In this document: piece by piece, positions 18,091 to 27,070 of the stretch | Layout of the letters: every line of letters begins with the position of its first letter | Numbering within the stretch: the first letter of the stretch is position 1 | Origin: Pseudomonas lijiangensis | GTDB lineage: Bacteria; Pseudomonadota; Gammaproteobacteria; Pseudomonadales; Pseudomonadaceae | Direction of reading: 5' to 3' | Length of the DNA stretch: 64,000 bases | Assembly: GCF_018968705.1 (NCBI RefSeq) | Contig: NZ_CP076668.1 | Span: forward strand, 5,702,501-5,766,500 | Notes under the pieces: generated by a model | Seen by the model: only the letters and a program-made list of their open reading frames with translations | The model's database searches: none | What the model was told of the DNA's origin: nothing | Program-made: the position numbers and the translations under genes

Positions 18091-19431
18091 ATGGACCCAT
18101 CCCCTAGTTTCACCACGGCTTCACTCTTCGCCGATTTCGGCATGATTCTTTTCGCACTGTTCCTGGTCCTGCTCAACGGCTTCTTCGTTGCAGCAGAGTT
18201 CGCCATGGTCAAACTGCGCTCGACCCGCGTCGAGGCCATCGCCAAGAAAAACGGTTGGAGCGGCCACATCCTGCGCACGGTTCACGGGCAACTGGATGCT
18301 TACCTGTCGGCCTGCCAGCTGGGCATCACCCTCGCCTCCCTCGGCCTGGGCTGGGTCGGTGAACCGGCCTTCGCCCACTTGCTGGAGCCGCTGCTCAGTG
18401 CGATGGGCGTGGAATCCGCAGAAGTGATCAAAGGCGTGTCGTTCTTCACGGCGTTTTTCATCATTTCCTACCTGCATATCGTGATCGGTGAACTGGCTCC
18501 CAAATCCTGGGCCATTCGCAAGCCTGAGCTGCTGTCGCTGTGGACTGCGGTGCCGCTGTATCTGTTCTACTGGCTGATGTACCCGGCCATCTACCTGCTC
18601 AACGCCAGCGCCAACGCCATTCTGCGCATTGCCGGCCAGGGCGAGCCCGGCCCGCATCACGAACACAGCTACAGCCGCGACGAGCTGAAACTGATCCTGC
18701 ACTCCAGCCGTGGCCAGGACCCCAGCGATCAGGGCATGCGCGTGCTGGCTTCGGCCGTGGAAATGGGTGAGCTGGAAGTGGTCGACTGGGCCAACTCCCG
18801 CGAAGACCTGGTTTCCCTGGACTGCAACGCGCCGCTCAAGGAAATCCTGGCCCAGTTCCGTCGCCACAAATTCAGCCGTTATCCGGTCTACGATGCCGAG
18901 AACAACGAATTCGTCGGCCTGCTTCACATCAAGGATCTTCTGCTGGAGCTGGCGGCACTGGACCATATTCCGGAGTCCTTCAACCTCTTCGAACTGATCC
19001 GCCCGCTGGAGCGCGTTTCACGGCACATGCCGCTGTCGCAACTGCTGGAGCAGTTCCGCAAGGGCGGCGCGCATTTTGCGCTGGTGGAAGAGGCTGACGG
19101 CAAGATCATCGGCTACCTGACCATGGAAGACGTGCTGGAAGTGCTGGTCGGCGACATTCAGGACGAGCACCGCAAGGTCGAGCGCGGCATCCTCGCCTAC
19201 CAGCCGGGCAAACTGTTGGTACGTGGCGATACCCCGCTGTTCAAGGTCGAACGCCTGCTGGGCATCGACCTGGACCACATCGAGGCCGAAACCCTGGCTG
19301 GTCTGATCTACGAAACCCTGAAACGGGTGCCGGAAGAGGAAGAGCAGATGGAAGTCGAAGGCCTGCGCATCATCATCAAGAAGATGAAAGGCCCGAAGAT
19401 CGTACTGGCCAAGGTGCTGAAGATCGATTGA
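18091..19431 (+). CDS. CNNM/CorC-type transporter-associated protein (hemolysin family)
   Basis: Membrane protein of 446 residues with three modules: DUF21/CNNM transmembrane domain (about 10-190, starting with FLVLLNGFFVAAEFAMVKLR), a CBS pair (about 205-330, with FSRYPVYDAENNEFVGLLHI and DGKIIGYLTMEDVLEVLVG) and a CorC_HlyC domain (about 345-440). Members are implicated in Mg2+/Co2+ efflux; the hemolysin label is historical. It lies directly downstream of phoR on the same strand (99-bp gap), as in other pseudomonads. Confidence 0.9.
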   Translation: MDPSPSFTTASLFADFGMILFALFLVLLNGFFVAAEFAMVKLRSTRVEAIAKKNGWSGHILRTVHGQLDAYLSACQLGITLASLGLGWVGEPAFAHLLEPLLSAMGVESAEVIKGVSFFTAFFIISYLHIVIGELAPKSWAIRKPELLSLWTAVPLYLFYWLMYPAIYLLNASANAILRIAGQGEPGPHHEHSYSRDELKLILHSSRGQDPSDQGMRVLASAVEMGELEVVDWANSREDLVSLDCNAPLKEILAQFRRHKFSRYPVYDAENNEFVGLLHIKDLLLELAALDHIPESFNLFELIRPLERVSRHMPLSQLLEQFRKGGAHFALVEEADGKIIGYLTMEDVLEVLVGDIQDEHRKVERGILAYQPGKLLVRGDTPLFKVERLLGIDLDHIEAETLAGLIYETLKRVPEEEEQMEVEGLRIIIKKMKGPKIVLAKVLKID

Positions 19432-19436
19432 TTGCG

Positions 19437-19483
19437 TTCGCGAATGAATTCGCTCCTACGGTGGGAGCGAATTCATTCGCGAA
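19437..19483. repeat. REP-type palindrome (GGAGCGAATTCATTCGCGAA family)
   Basis: Perfect 20-bp arms, 19437-19456 and 19464-19483, separated by 7 bases. It lies immediately after the CNNM gene and between convergent stops, so it may also act as a transcription barrier. A relative occurs at 25905-25949. Confidence 0.92.
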
Positions 19484-19495
19484 GCTACAGAAGCC

Positions 19496-20398
19496 CTAAT
19501 TCCCGCCCACAGCGAAGTTGGGCAGGCTCTGGACCGGCGTGGCGAATTCATAAGGAATGGATTCCAGCGCATTACCCGTATTGCGCTGGATGACAAAGTG
19601 CAAATGCGGGCCGGTGCTGTTGCCGGTATTGCCGGACCGCGCCAGCGGGCTGCCGACATGCACTTGCTGCCCTTCCCTGACACTCACCGAACCGCGCATC
19701 AGGTGCAGATAGACGCCCATGGTGCCGTCATTGTGCAGGATCCGCACAAAGTTGCCTGACGGGTTCGAGCCTCGGCCTGTCTGGTTGTTCTCGACTTTCA
19801 CCACCGTGCCTGCACGCGCTGCGATGATGGGCGTGCCTTCCGGCATGGCGATGTCCATCGCGTAACGCCCTTTCGGACCGTAATGGCTGTATTTGCCACC
19901 AGGCCCCTGAGTCAGGCGGAACGGCCCGCCCACCCAGGGCAAAGGATACTTGTAGGCCTGAGTGGCCCGCTTCGAATCGCCCAGCGTGGAAGTCAGTATC
20001 GAGGCATAGTTCATGGCCTTGCCCGCCTGTTTGGGGCTCAGCACGATCATGCGTTCGTTGCTGCGCGCAGGCACCGTGCGGCGGATGGTTGACGAGGATC
20101 CCGTAATCCCCAGCACGTTACTCAGCCCGGAAAGCTTGAGCTCCACTTCAACCGGCGCATACAGGTCGTTGCGCACATACAGGCTATGCACGCCGCCTTC
20201 TTTCTTGACGCTCAAATGCACCTGCTTCTCGAAATGCTCGACCATCCGGTCCCGGAACACCACCACAGAAGCACCGGCGGTGGGACGGTCGGAAAAGGCA
20301 ACGACGCCATCGGCATCGACGGTTTTATAGATCGTGACTGCTGCGGCCATTTGCGAGGCCAGCGTCAGGGCAGTCAGGATCAGCAAGCGTTCGAGCAT
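19496..20398 (-). CDS. M23-family peptidoglycan endopeptidase with N-terminal DUF4124
   Basis: Exported 300-residue protein. Signal peptide about 1-20 (MLERLLILTALTLASQMAAA), then a DUF4124-like strand (VTIYKTVDADGVVAFSDRP). The C-terminal LytM/M23 domain (about 175-285) has HYGPKGRYAMDIAMPEGTPI, providing the first His and the Asp zinc ligands, and GPHLHFVIQRN, providing the HxH. It therefore probably cleaves peptidoglycan cross-bridges in the periplasm. The start chosen is ATG 20398; the frame runs 36 codons further without a signal peptide. It is 160 bp downstream of the toxin-like gene on the same strand. Confidence 0.88.
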   Translation of the reverse strand: MLERLLILTALTLASQMAAAVTIYKTVDADGVVAFSDRPTAGASVVVFRDRMVEHFEKQVHLSVKKEGGVHSLYVRNDLYAPVEVELKLSGLSNVLGITGSSSTIRRTVPARSNERMIVLSPKQAGKAMNYASILTSTLGDSKRATQAYKYPLPWVGGPFRLTQGPGGKYSHYGPKGRYAMDIAMPEGTPIIAARAGTVVKVENNQTGRGSNPSGNFVRILHNDGTMGVYLHLMRGSVSVREGQQVHVGSPLARSGNTGNSTGPHLHFVIQRNTGNALESIPYEFATPVQSLPNFAVGGN

Positions 20399-20518
20399 CG
20401 GAAGTGTTCTGGATAATGGGCAACAGGGGCCAAGCCTAGCAGCGTTGGGGACAGAAAAGGACACTGCCGTATCAATAGGCCATGGACCGAGCGTCAATAA
20501 ATGCACGCCAGGGTGCTG

Positions 20519-20547
20519 CTGCGCGGTATGTCCGGCACACCGCGCAG
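20519..20547. repeat. Inverted repeat downstream of the toxin-like gene
   Basis: CTGCGCGGT (20519-20527) and ACCGCGCAG (20539-20547) form a perfect 9-bp stem 12 bases after the stop at 20559. Neither side has a T run, so it is not a standard intrinsic terminator. Confidence 0.55.
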
Positions 20548-20558
20548 GTCAGGATAAA

Positions 20559-23500
20559 TTATGAAAAGGTGTAATTTTTCAGGTAGGTCACGGAAAACAG
20601 TGCGTCAGGGAAGTCCAGTTTCAAACGCGGCAAGACAAATCCGCCGCACGAGCGACAGGTGTCGAGCACGGTAAAGAATCTGATATGGGTCAGGCGCGTG
20701 GTTGCCATGTCCTCTTTCAACACCGTCGCGATCAATCGCTCCGCATCGAGGTCACGGCTGAAATCCCGGATCACTGTACGAGAGGCATCCCGCACAACCG
20801 GCAGGCTGGTAAATCGTGGATCGGGATTGCGACCTGCCATTCGGCCACGGGCATCGCGGAATATGATGCCATCCAGTATCTGCTCGGTAGTTTCAGCAGA
20901 GTCGATCCGCAATTTGAGAGGTTTCGCTTTCTCTCCTCCGGAAAGCGCGTAATACACCACTCGATCCCCGGACTCGGTATAAACCTGTGCAAAGGAAAGA
21001 TTTGCCCCCTTGATCTGTTTCAGAATCGCTTTTGTGGCCTTGGGAGTAACAATGCTCTGAATATTCAGCGCCTCCCATTTGTCTTTTGAACCCGCTACCG
21101 GCAAAAGCCTGTTGAGCACCTCCATGATGTGCTGCTTTTCGGGCACGCTTCTCTGGGCAATCTTCTTGAAGTCGGGAATGCATTGCTTGGCAAGTTCCAC
21201 GAACTTCTTCTGGATCTCTTCGCCTGCCAGGATGTTACTGGCAAACCCCAGAAGCGCATTATCTTCCTTGTTGGCAAGACACCACTGCACATAGTCATCA
21301 TAGGAAGAGATCTGCTGCCCCCATGAAACCTTCCACGCACTCCGTTCAGACTCATCGAGCAGATCGAACAGCAGACGCGCGATATTTTCACGATCCGTCT
21401 CTATATTCGGACGCTCCCGCACCAGCCTGTATTTCTCCGACACACGAATAAACTCATTGATCTCGTCAGCATCTGTAACACGGGAAAACCTCAACGCAGT
21501 CTGGGCAGACTCAGGGGTTCGCGTCTTGTAGAAAACACCCGTGTCAGGCTCCACGAAAATCCAGTCTGTATTCGCATGCTGCAGTCGCGCTCCGCGCAGC
21601 GTGCGAGTGTCCTTGACGCCATGAGCGATGGCTCCAAATTCGACAACAGGAGCGAACTCATAAATGAAGGCCGTATCTTCGGGGGAATAGTTTGGCGGCA
21701 CCCCCAATCGACCTGAACCCGAAAGCACCCCATCCAGTTCCGGCAGGTAAACCGGTATTTCAGGTAATGAGAAAAGCTCCAGTTCCTCCTGGGAAAGCGG
21801 CATGACCATCTTCCCGACCGCTGCGGTCTGTGCCGACGTCGAGGGGGTTACTTCAGGTTGCTCGGCCCATTTGCAGAACTTCCCCTCATAAACGAAGACA
21901 TCGAGACTTTGAGAGGTTTCTCCGGCCCCCGTGGTCAGTCTTTCCAGTGTGAACTCACGGGCATCCATGGCATGACTCGGATATTTGCCGGTTCGCTTGG
22001 GAGAGGTCGACCCAGGTACCAGTGGCTCTGGAACCGGCGTCGCCAGCTTGATACCAGTCGCGCAGGGCACCAGCTCCAGGTTGCGGCGTGCCCGGCACGC
22101 ACTTTCGATTTCCTCCAGCCCGTATGCCTCGCTGGAGAGCTTGCTGACCGCCAGCTTGCGCATGGCAGCATCCGGTTTGCCAGCTTCGAGATGATAGCGT
22201 TCGCCATCGACCAGGATATCGAACACCCCTTCCCCTCTTTCAATGACATGGACACGACAGCCTTGGGCAATAGACAGCTCGGTGAAGCCATCCACTTTCG
22301 AAGTGACCGGCAATACAGTCGGATAGTGGCCAGGAACAATGCCTTCGCTTGCAGACAACACTGAAAACTCCAGCGGTCCGGTTTTCGAGATCGTTGTCAG
22401 TTTTTTCCCGAAAACTGCATCGGACTCAGGATCGAGCAGTCTGAAATCCGGCTCCTGCGCAGTACCGATATTGCGTACAACGACATCAGGTCGGCCATCG
22501 ACAATGGCACGTCTGTCGAGCGCCTTCACCTTGGGGCTCCATGGGTGCTCAGCACTGTCCGTTACCCGATACATGCCCTTGTCGAAGCAAAGGCCGCTTT
22601 CCAGAGCCCCCCGGGAAGCAAAGATCCTTTTCAACGAGGGCACCTGCTCCAGTAACCTCGTCCAACCCAGCTTGCCAGCCTTGAAAGCGAGCCTGCCCAC
22701 ATCTCGCACGGCAAACAGGGCGCTCTGTTCTGCCAGCCCGACTATCAGACGAGCCACCGCCTTGCCAGTCAGGCTGAATATCGACAGCACACTCATTTCA
22801 CCGGCCTTCAGGACAATCCGCGCCGTCGAGCCGACGAATTGCCCGGCAGGAATCAATGCGAAAGCCACCTCCGCCACACAGCCGACAATGACTCCGGCAG
22901 AGTGATTGTCGTGAGCCAGATCGGTGATACAGCCATAGAAGGGAATGATCAGACGTGCCGCAATATCGGCATATTCCCGCTCTTTGGCCCATAACTGTTC
23001 CCACTGGGTCACATGTTCATGTTCAGCCCTGCTTCTTTCCAGAAAGCGGGCGAGCAAATGGCCTGCGGCAACCTGCACAAAAGCATCAAGCCTGGCCTGC
23101 TCACTCCCGCCGGGAAGATAAATGAGTCCGGGGGCCGGAATCAGTGTTCCCAGGCGCGGCTGGTGGTATATCGCCGAAGAGCGAGAAGCCGTGCCCTTGA
23201 GATAAGCGTCGCTATCGAGGGGTAACAATGGGGTAATCGGTGCCTGGGCGATTTTTTCGGCATTACGCTGCCTTTTCTCGACCGTTTCCACGATATTCCC
23301 GCTAAAACCGGTTTCGAGTTGAACGGTGTACTGGAAGCGTTGCTGGACTTTACGGATGACCCCGCCAGCGGGGATCAATTCATGAAACACCTCCTCGGCG
23401 ACCTTGTGCTCGTGAAAGTCAGCCCGATGATCACCCGGCTGGCAACGAATGAAGAGCCCCTGGACACCCTCTCCGTCAGCAAAGGCTACCCGGCTCACTT

Positions 23501-25802
23501 CACAGGTCGAGTTCAGCAGGGCCGTTCGATCTGCGACCTGCATCTCGGACAACAGGCGCCTCATGACTCTGGCTTCAGCACGGATCAGCGCTTGCCGGAA
23601 TGAGTCGAACGCACCGTCATAGGCCTCGGGAATCGACGGTTTTCCTTTAATGTAAGCCTCTCCCATCATCACCAGCTCCACGATTGTGGCCTGTGGGCGC
23701 CCCACAGCCAGCAGACGATCAATGGAGTAGGTGTTCGAGATGGTAAAGCCATGTTCCTGCAGTATTGGCCAGTTGTGAACCTTGATGGCGACCTCCCAGA
23801 GTCGACGGTCAACATTGGCCTCGATCAGCATTTGTTCGGCAAGGCGCTTGCGATCCGGCGGTTTGATACTCAACAAGTCATTCAATTCAGAGGCGTGCAG
23901 CTCCTGCTGAGCCTTGAGATAGCTCAAGGCCTGCCTGACCTGCGCGGGGCTTGCCCGGTCGAGATCGTCGATACTCCACTCAATGGCGCCATGCGCAATG
24001 GCGTAACGCAAAGCCGGAATGACCAGGCTGTTTGCCCACAAGGCATGGACAGTGGCATCGGTTGACCGGGTCAACTGCGCGCTGATCTCGATAACCTCAT
24101 CGTATTGAAGCGCAAGGGAATGGCCCGTTCGCAGGCTTTCGAGCAATGCCACACCATGAGTCAGCGCCACGCTTTGCAGCGATCGGCCGTATTGCAGATG
24201 ATCGGGAACACCTTCCACCAGCAGCTCGGGCATCGTTTCGCGTAGCAACAGGTAATGCAGCATCTCGAGCACCGGCGAGGACACGCCGGGCAGGCGAGTC
24301 TTGATATCGTCCCGCAATCTCGCGCAAAGCTGGACATGACTGTAGCCACAGACCCACGCGCCGCGCAGCGTCTTTGCCAGCGGCTCGGCAAAGGCATCGG
24401 TGGCCCCGAGGAAGTAATCGACTATGGCACGCCCGGCCAGCGCCTGGGTAATACGCGGCGAGGCCTGCTGACTGCTCAGGGCTCCGAACCACTGCATGCG
24501 GTTGAGCAGCGAGGTAAACATGGCCTTGAACCGAGCGGTCTGGATCAACGCATACCAGGTATGTGCGGGCCTCCAGCGCAAGGCATCGGTTTCAGGCCTG
24601 CACAACAAACCGATCCCAAGCTCCCGGAACAGCTCATCGGCATTGTGCACTGCGCTCCAGGTGTCCAGGCGCGGCACATGAACATCCAGCCCCCGTGACG
24701 TGAGCATCAATTCGCTGACCTCGGGACTGGACTTGAGCGCCGAATCCAGCAGCACTGTGGCCAGCGCAATGGCTGACTCGAACGTCAGACCTGCATGCTT
24801 GAAACGCAGCTCGATCGCCAGCGAGAGCGCACGCATGCCAGGGGCAGCCTTTGCAGTGGCGATGGCCTGGGATAACCAGGCATCGTCATCGGAGTTCACG
24901 GCATAAGCGACTGCCTTGCGATAGAACTCGGCCCGACTGGCGAAAGGTGTGGGTGTCAGGAAGTCGATCTGCAAACCTGCGCAACGCGGGTCGTTTTCGG
25001 AGGTTGCCTTCAGATAGAACTCAAGTTGCCACCATGTCGCAACTTCCGCCAGCTTCTGATCGAGCGCAACCGACAAGGGCCGGTCACGGTATTCGCCGGA
25101 CGGCAACATCCGGGCAATCGCGTCATAGACCACGCTCAACGGAGCACGGTCTTTTTCGTCCCTGGCGGCAGATATACCGCTATAAAGCACATGCCCGGAA
25201 CTGTGCGCGATCCACTCACCGATAGACATCAAGCGGGCGCCACGCCTGAACTGCACCATCCACAGGCGAAGATCCTGCGGGACTGCCGTCAACAGCCCGC
25301 CAAGTTCAGGATAATCCTTGAGGTCCAGTACAACCTCCTCGCCCCGATAAGGGCGAAGCCCGTACAAATAGTCATTCAGTTGCGCCCTGCCCGTTTCGGA
25401 GCTGACCGTCGACTCGTCGAGCCACGCCAGTCGGGAAAAGAACTGATGCACCAACCAGGGCGTCACCTCGGACAGAGAGGTCGCCATTGCATCGGCATAG
25501 AGCTTCCAGGCTTTTTCGCTCTGGTAAATCAGAAACAGTTTCTGTCCCTGAGGCGCTCTGGGGTTTGCAATGCTGGCGTTCGAGAAACTGCTGTCATCCC
25601 CGAGCAGATGCTGGAGAACGAGTCGGGTCACCCGAAAATGCTCTTCGGGCAAGGCCTGAGCATCGACCCTGTAGTGTTCGCCAGCATCGACGCCCAGGGC
25701 GTGATGGATATTGAAGAACAATCGACGGGCACTGATGGTCTGGATATTCAGCGATTGAGTTATGGTAGGCGTCATTTGGGTAGTCTCGTATGCATATTTC
25801 AT
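20559..25802 (-). CDS. Giant toxin-like protein with C-terminal deaminase-like domain
   Basis: A 1747-residue protein with no signal peptide, built like the large Pseudomonas dermonecrotic-toxin-like (DUF6543-type) proteins. It has a long helical N-terminal part (1 to about 900), then RLIIPFYGCITDLAHDNHSA leading into a hydrophobic helical stretch (about 950-1043) that could insert in membranes, a beta-rich middle, and a C-terminal domain of about 150 residues. That domain has YYALSGGEKAKPLKL, then LDAERLIATVLKED with D1686-A-E1688, then FFTVLDTCRSCGGFVLPRL with C1716-x2-C1719. [HCD]xE plus CxxC is the zinc site of the cytidine deaminase-like fold used by bacterial polymorphic toxins, so a nucleic-acid or nucleotide deaminase activity is a reasonable hypothesis. 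No PAAR, Rhs repeats or immunity gene is visible beside it. Start uncertain: ATG 25802 or 25775, both with weak ribosome sites. Confidence 0.7.
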   Translation of the reverse strand: MKYAYETTQMTPTITQSLNIQTISARRLFFNIHHALGVDAGEHYRVDAQALPEEHFRVTRLVLQHLLGDDSSFSNASIANPRAPQGQKLFLIYQSEKAWKLYADAMATSLSEVTPWLVHQFFSRLAWLDESTVSSETGRAQLNDYLYGLRPYRGEEVVLDLKDYPELGGLLTAVPQDLRLWMVQFRRGARLMSIGEWIAHSSGHVLYSGISAARDEKDRAPLSVVYDAIARMLPSGEYRDRPLSVALDQKLAEVATWWQLEFYLKATSENDPRCAGLQIDFLTPTPFASRAEFYRKAVAYAVNSDDDAWLSQAIATAKAAPGMRALSLAIELRFKHAGLTFESAIALATVLLDSALKSSPEVSELMLTSRGLDVHVPRLDTWSAVHNADELFRELGIGLLCRPETDALRWRPAHTWYALIQTARFKAMFTSLLNRMQWFGALSSQQASPRITQALAGRAIVDYFLGATDAFAEPLAKTLRGAWVCGYSHVQLCARLRDDIKTRLPGVSSPVLEMLHYLLLRETMPELLVEGVPDHLQYGRSLQSVALTHGVALLESLRTGHSLALQYDEVIEISAQLTRSTDATVHALWANSLVIPALRYAIAHGAIEWSIDDLDRASPAQVRQALSYLKAQQELHASELNDLLSIKPPDRKRLAEQMLIEANVDRRLWEVAIKVHNWPILQEHGFTISNTYSIDRLLAVGRPQATIVELVMMGEAYIKGKPSIPEAYDGAFDSFRQALIRAEARVMRRLLSEMQVADRTALLNSTCEVSRVAFADGEGVQGLFIRCQPGDHRADFHEHKVAEEVFHELIPAGGVIRKVQQRFQYTVQLETGFSGNIVETVEKRQRNAEKIAQAPITPLLPLDSDAYLKGTASRSSAIYHQPRLGTLIPAPGLIYLPGGSEQARLDAFVQVAAGHLLARFLERSRAEHEHVTQWEQLWAKEREYADIAARLIIPFYGCITDLAHDNHSAGVIVGCVAEVAFALIPAGQFVGSTARIVLKAGEMSVLSIFSLTGKAVARLIVGLAEQSALFAVRDVGRLAFKAGKLGWTRLLEQVPSLKRIFASRGALESGLCFDKGMYRVTDSAEHPWSPKVKALDRRAIVDGRPDVVVRNIGTAQEPDFRLLDPESDAVFGKKLTTISKTGPLEFSVLSASEGIVPGHYPTVLPVTSKVDGFTELSIAQGCRVHVIERGEGVFDILVDGERYHLEAGKPDAAMRKLAVSKLSSEAYGLEEIESACRARRNLELVPCATGIKLATPVPEPLVPGSTSPKRTGKYPSHAMDAREFTLERLTTGAGETSQSLDVFVYEGKFCKWAEQPEVTPSTSAQTAAVGKMVMPLSQEELELFSLPEIPVYLPELDGVLSGSGRLGVPPNYSPEDTAFIYEFAPVVEFGAIAHGVKDTRTLRGARLQHANTDWIFVEPDTGVFYKTRTPESAQTALRFSRVTDADEINEFIRVSEKYRLVRERPNIETDRENIARLLFDLLDESERSAWKVSWGQQISSYDDYVQWCLANKEDNALLGFASNILAGEEIQKKFVELAKQCIPDFKKIAQRSVPEKQHIMEVLNRLLPVAGSKDKWEALNIQSIVTPKATKAILKQIKGANLSFAQVYTESGDRVVYYALSGGEKAKPLKLRIDSAETTEQILDGIIFRDARGRMAGRNPDPRFTSLPVVRDASRTVIRDFSRDLDAERLIATVLKEDMATTRLTHIRFFTVLDTCRSCGGFVLPRLKLDFPDALFSVTYLKNYTFS

Positions 25803-25904
25803 GCGGCGAGACAGACGGAACAGGCAATAACCAGCCTCCGAAACCGGAAAGCCAGCATTTATTACGCAGGAAAGTTCTGAAACGGGGATATCTGGAAGAT
25901 CGTC

Positions 25905-25949
25905 TCGCGGATAAATCCGCTCCTACCACAGGAGCGAATTCATTCGCGA
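25905..25949. repeat. REP-type palindrome upstream of the toxin-like gene
   Basis: TCGCGGATAAATCCGCTCC (25905-25923) and GGAGCGAATTCATTCGCGA (25931-25949) form an imperfect inverted pair separated by 7 bases. Same family as 19437-19483; the two copies bracket the segment holding the M23 and toxin-like genes. Confidence 0.88.
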
Positions 25950-25961
25950 AGGGGTCGACAA

Positions 25962-26867
25962 TCAGGCGCCAGGAACGAAATGCTTCTGGGCGGTGCCGCG
26001 GGCGATCAGGCGCGACAGGTAGTCGAGCTTCTGGGCATCCTGGTCGACGAAGCGGAAGGTCACTTGCAACCATTCGCTGTCAGGCTTCTGCTCGAAGGCG
26101 ACGACGGCATGCAGGTAGCCATTCAAGCGTGCCACCTCATTGTTCTCACCCTGCTCAAGGTCAATCACGGCGCTGTCGAGAATCTGCGGCAGTGCGTCGG
26201 TGCGACGAATCAGCAGCAAGGCTTCTTTCAGGCTCAGGGTCTTGATGACGCATGGCTGATTACCGTTGGGCAGACGCAACTGGCCTTGGCCACGCCCTGC
26301 CGGCTCGGAGGTCTTGGCGGCCACTGGCGGTGCCTTGGCGATGCCTGCCGATGCAGGTGCCGCCGGTGCAGCAGGTGCTGCGCTACGGACCACTTCGGCC
26401 TTGCCGCCGGTCAATGCGCTCAGGGAGTCATTGAGCGGAGAGTTCATGCGCGCCGGAGCACCGGACATCACCAGATCAAGCTTGCCCACCTTGGCCAGGG
26501 CCTTCTTGACCTTGGTCAACAACTGTTCGTTGGTGAACGGCTTGCCAACGAAATCGGTTACGCCAGCCTGGATGGCCTGGACGACGTTTTCCTTGTCGCC
26601 ACGACTGGTCACCATGATGAATGGGACGGTCTTGAGGTAATTGTCTTGCTCACGACACCAGGCCAACAGCTCCAGCCCGGACATTTCAGGCATTTCCCAG
26701 TCGCAGAGAATCAGATCGTAGGTCTCGCGAACCAACAACGCCTGGGCCTTGCGGCCGTTGACCGCATCCTCGGTATGAATACCGGGGAAATAATTGCGCA
26801 GCCCTTTTTTTACCAAGTCGCGGATGAAAGTCGCGTCATCCACCACCAATACACTGACTTTACTCAT
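25962..26867 (-). CDS. Response regulator with C-terminal PilZ-like domain
   Basis: A 301-residue protein. The receiver domain (1-125) has acidic D10-D11, phosphoacceptor D56 in LILCDWEMPEMSG and Lys in FVGKPFTNEQL. A proline/alanine-rich linker (about 150-195) follows, then a 110-residue domain resembling PilZ-type proteins. I do not see a clean RxxxR/DxSxxG c-di-GMP signature, so ligand binding is uncertain. AGGAG lies 6 bases before ATG 26867. It matches the position of P. aeruginosa PA5364, next to phoU, but a role in phosphate control is only suggested by location. Confidence 0.85.
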   Translation of the reverse strand: MSKVSVLVVDDATFIRDLVKKGLRNYFPGIHTEDAVNGRKAQALLVRETYDLILCDWEMPEMSGLELLAWCREQDNYLKTVPFIMVTSRGDKENVVQAIQAGVTDFVGKPFTNEQLLTKVKKALAKVGKLDLVMSGAPARMNSPLNDSLSALTGGKAEVVRSAAPAAPAAPASAGIAKAPPVAAKTSEPAGRGQGQLRLPNGNQPCVIKTLSLKEALLLIRRTDALPQILDSAVIDLEQGENNEVARLNGYLHAVVAFEQKPDSEWLQVTFRFVDQDAQKLDYLSRLIARGTAQKHFVPGA

Positions 26868-27027
26868 CGACGCTCCTGCGGGCGTGTTCACCTTGAAGGT
26901 GAACCGCGGTATGCCAACACGCCCTTTGTTTCGGCAAGCATAGCGTTGGTAGGTAGCCAACTGCCATATTGAATGACTGCGCCAGCACGGAAGTTCGCGG
27001 GCGGTTGCAAATCTTAATCCTCTGAAC

Positions 27028-27060
27028 GAAAAACGCCCAGCTTATGCCGGGCGTTTTTTC
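27028..27060. terminator. Bidirectional terminator between phoU and the response regulator
   Basis: AACGCCCAGC / GCCGGGCGTT stem with a 4-base loop (TTAT), A run on the left and T run on the right. It can end phoU transcription on the minus strand. Confidence 0.88.
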
Positions 27061-27070
27061 GCAGGCAATC

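Noticed and set aside
20519-20547. Terminator for the toxin-like gene
   Set aside because: The 9-bp stem is perfect but lacks a T run on either strand; listed only as an inverted repeat.
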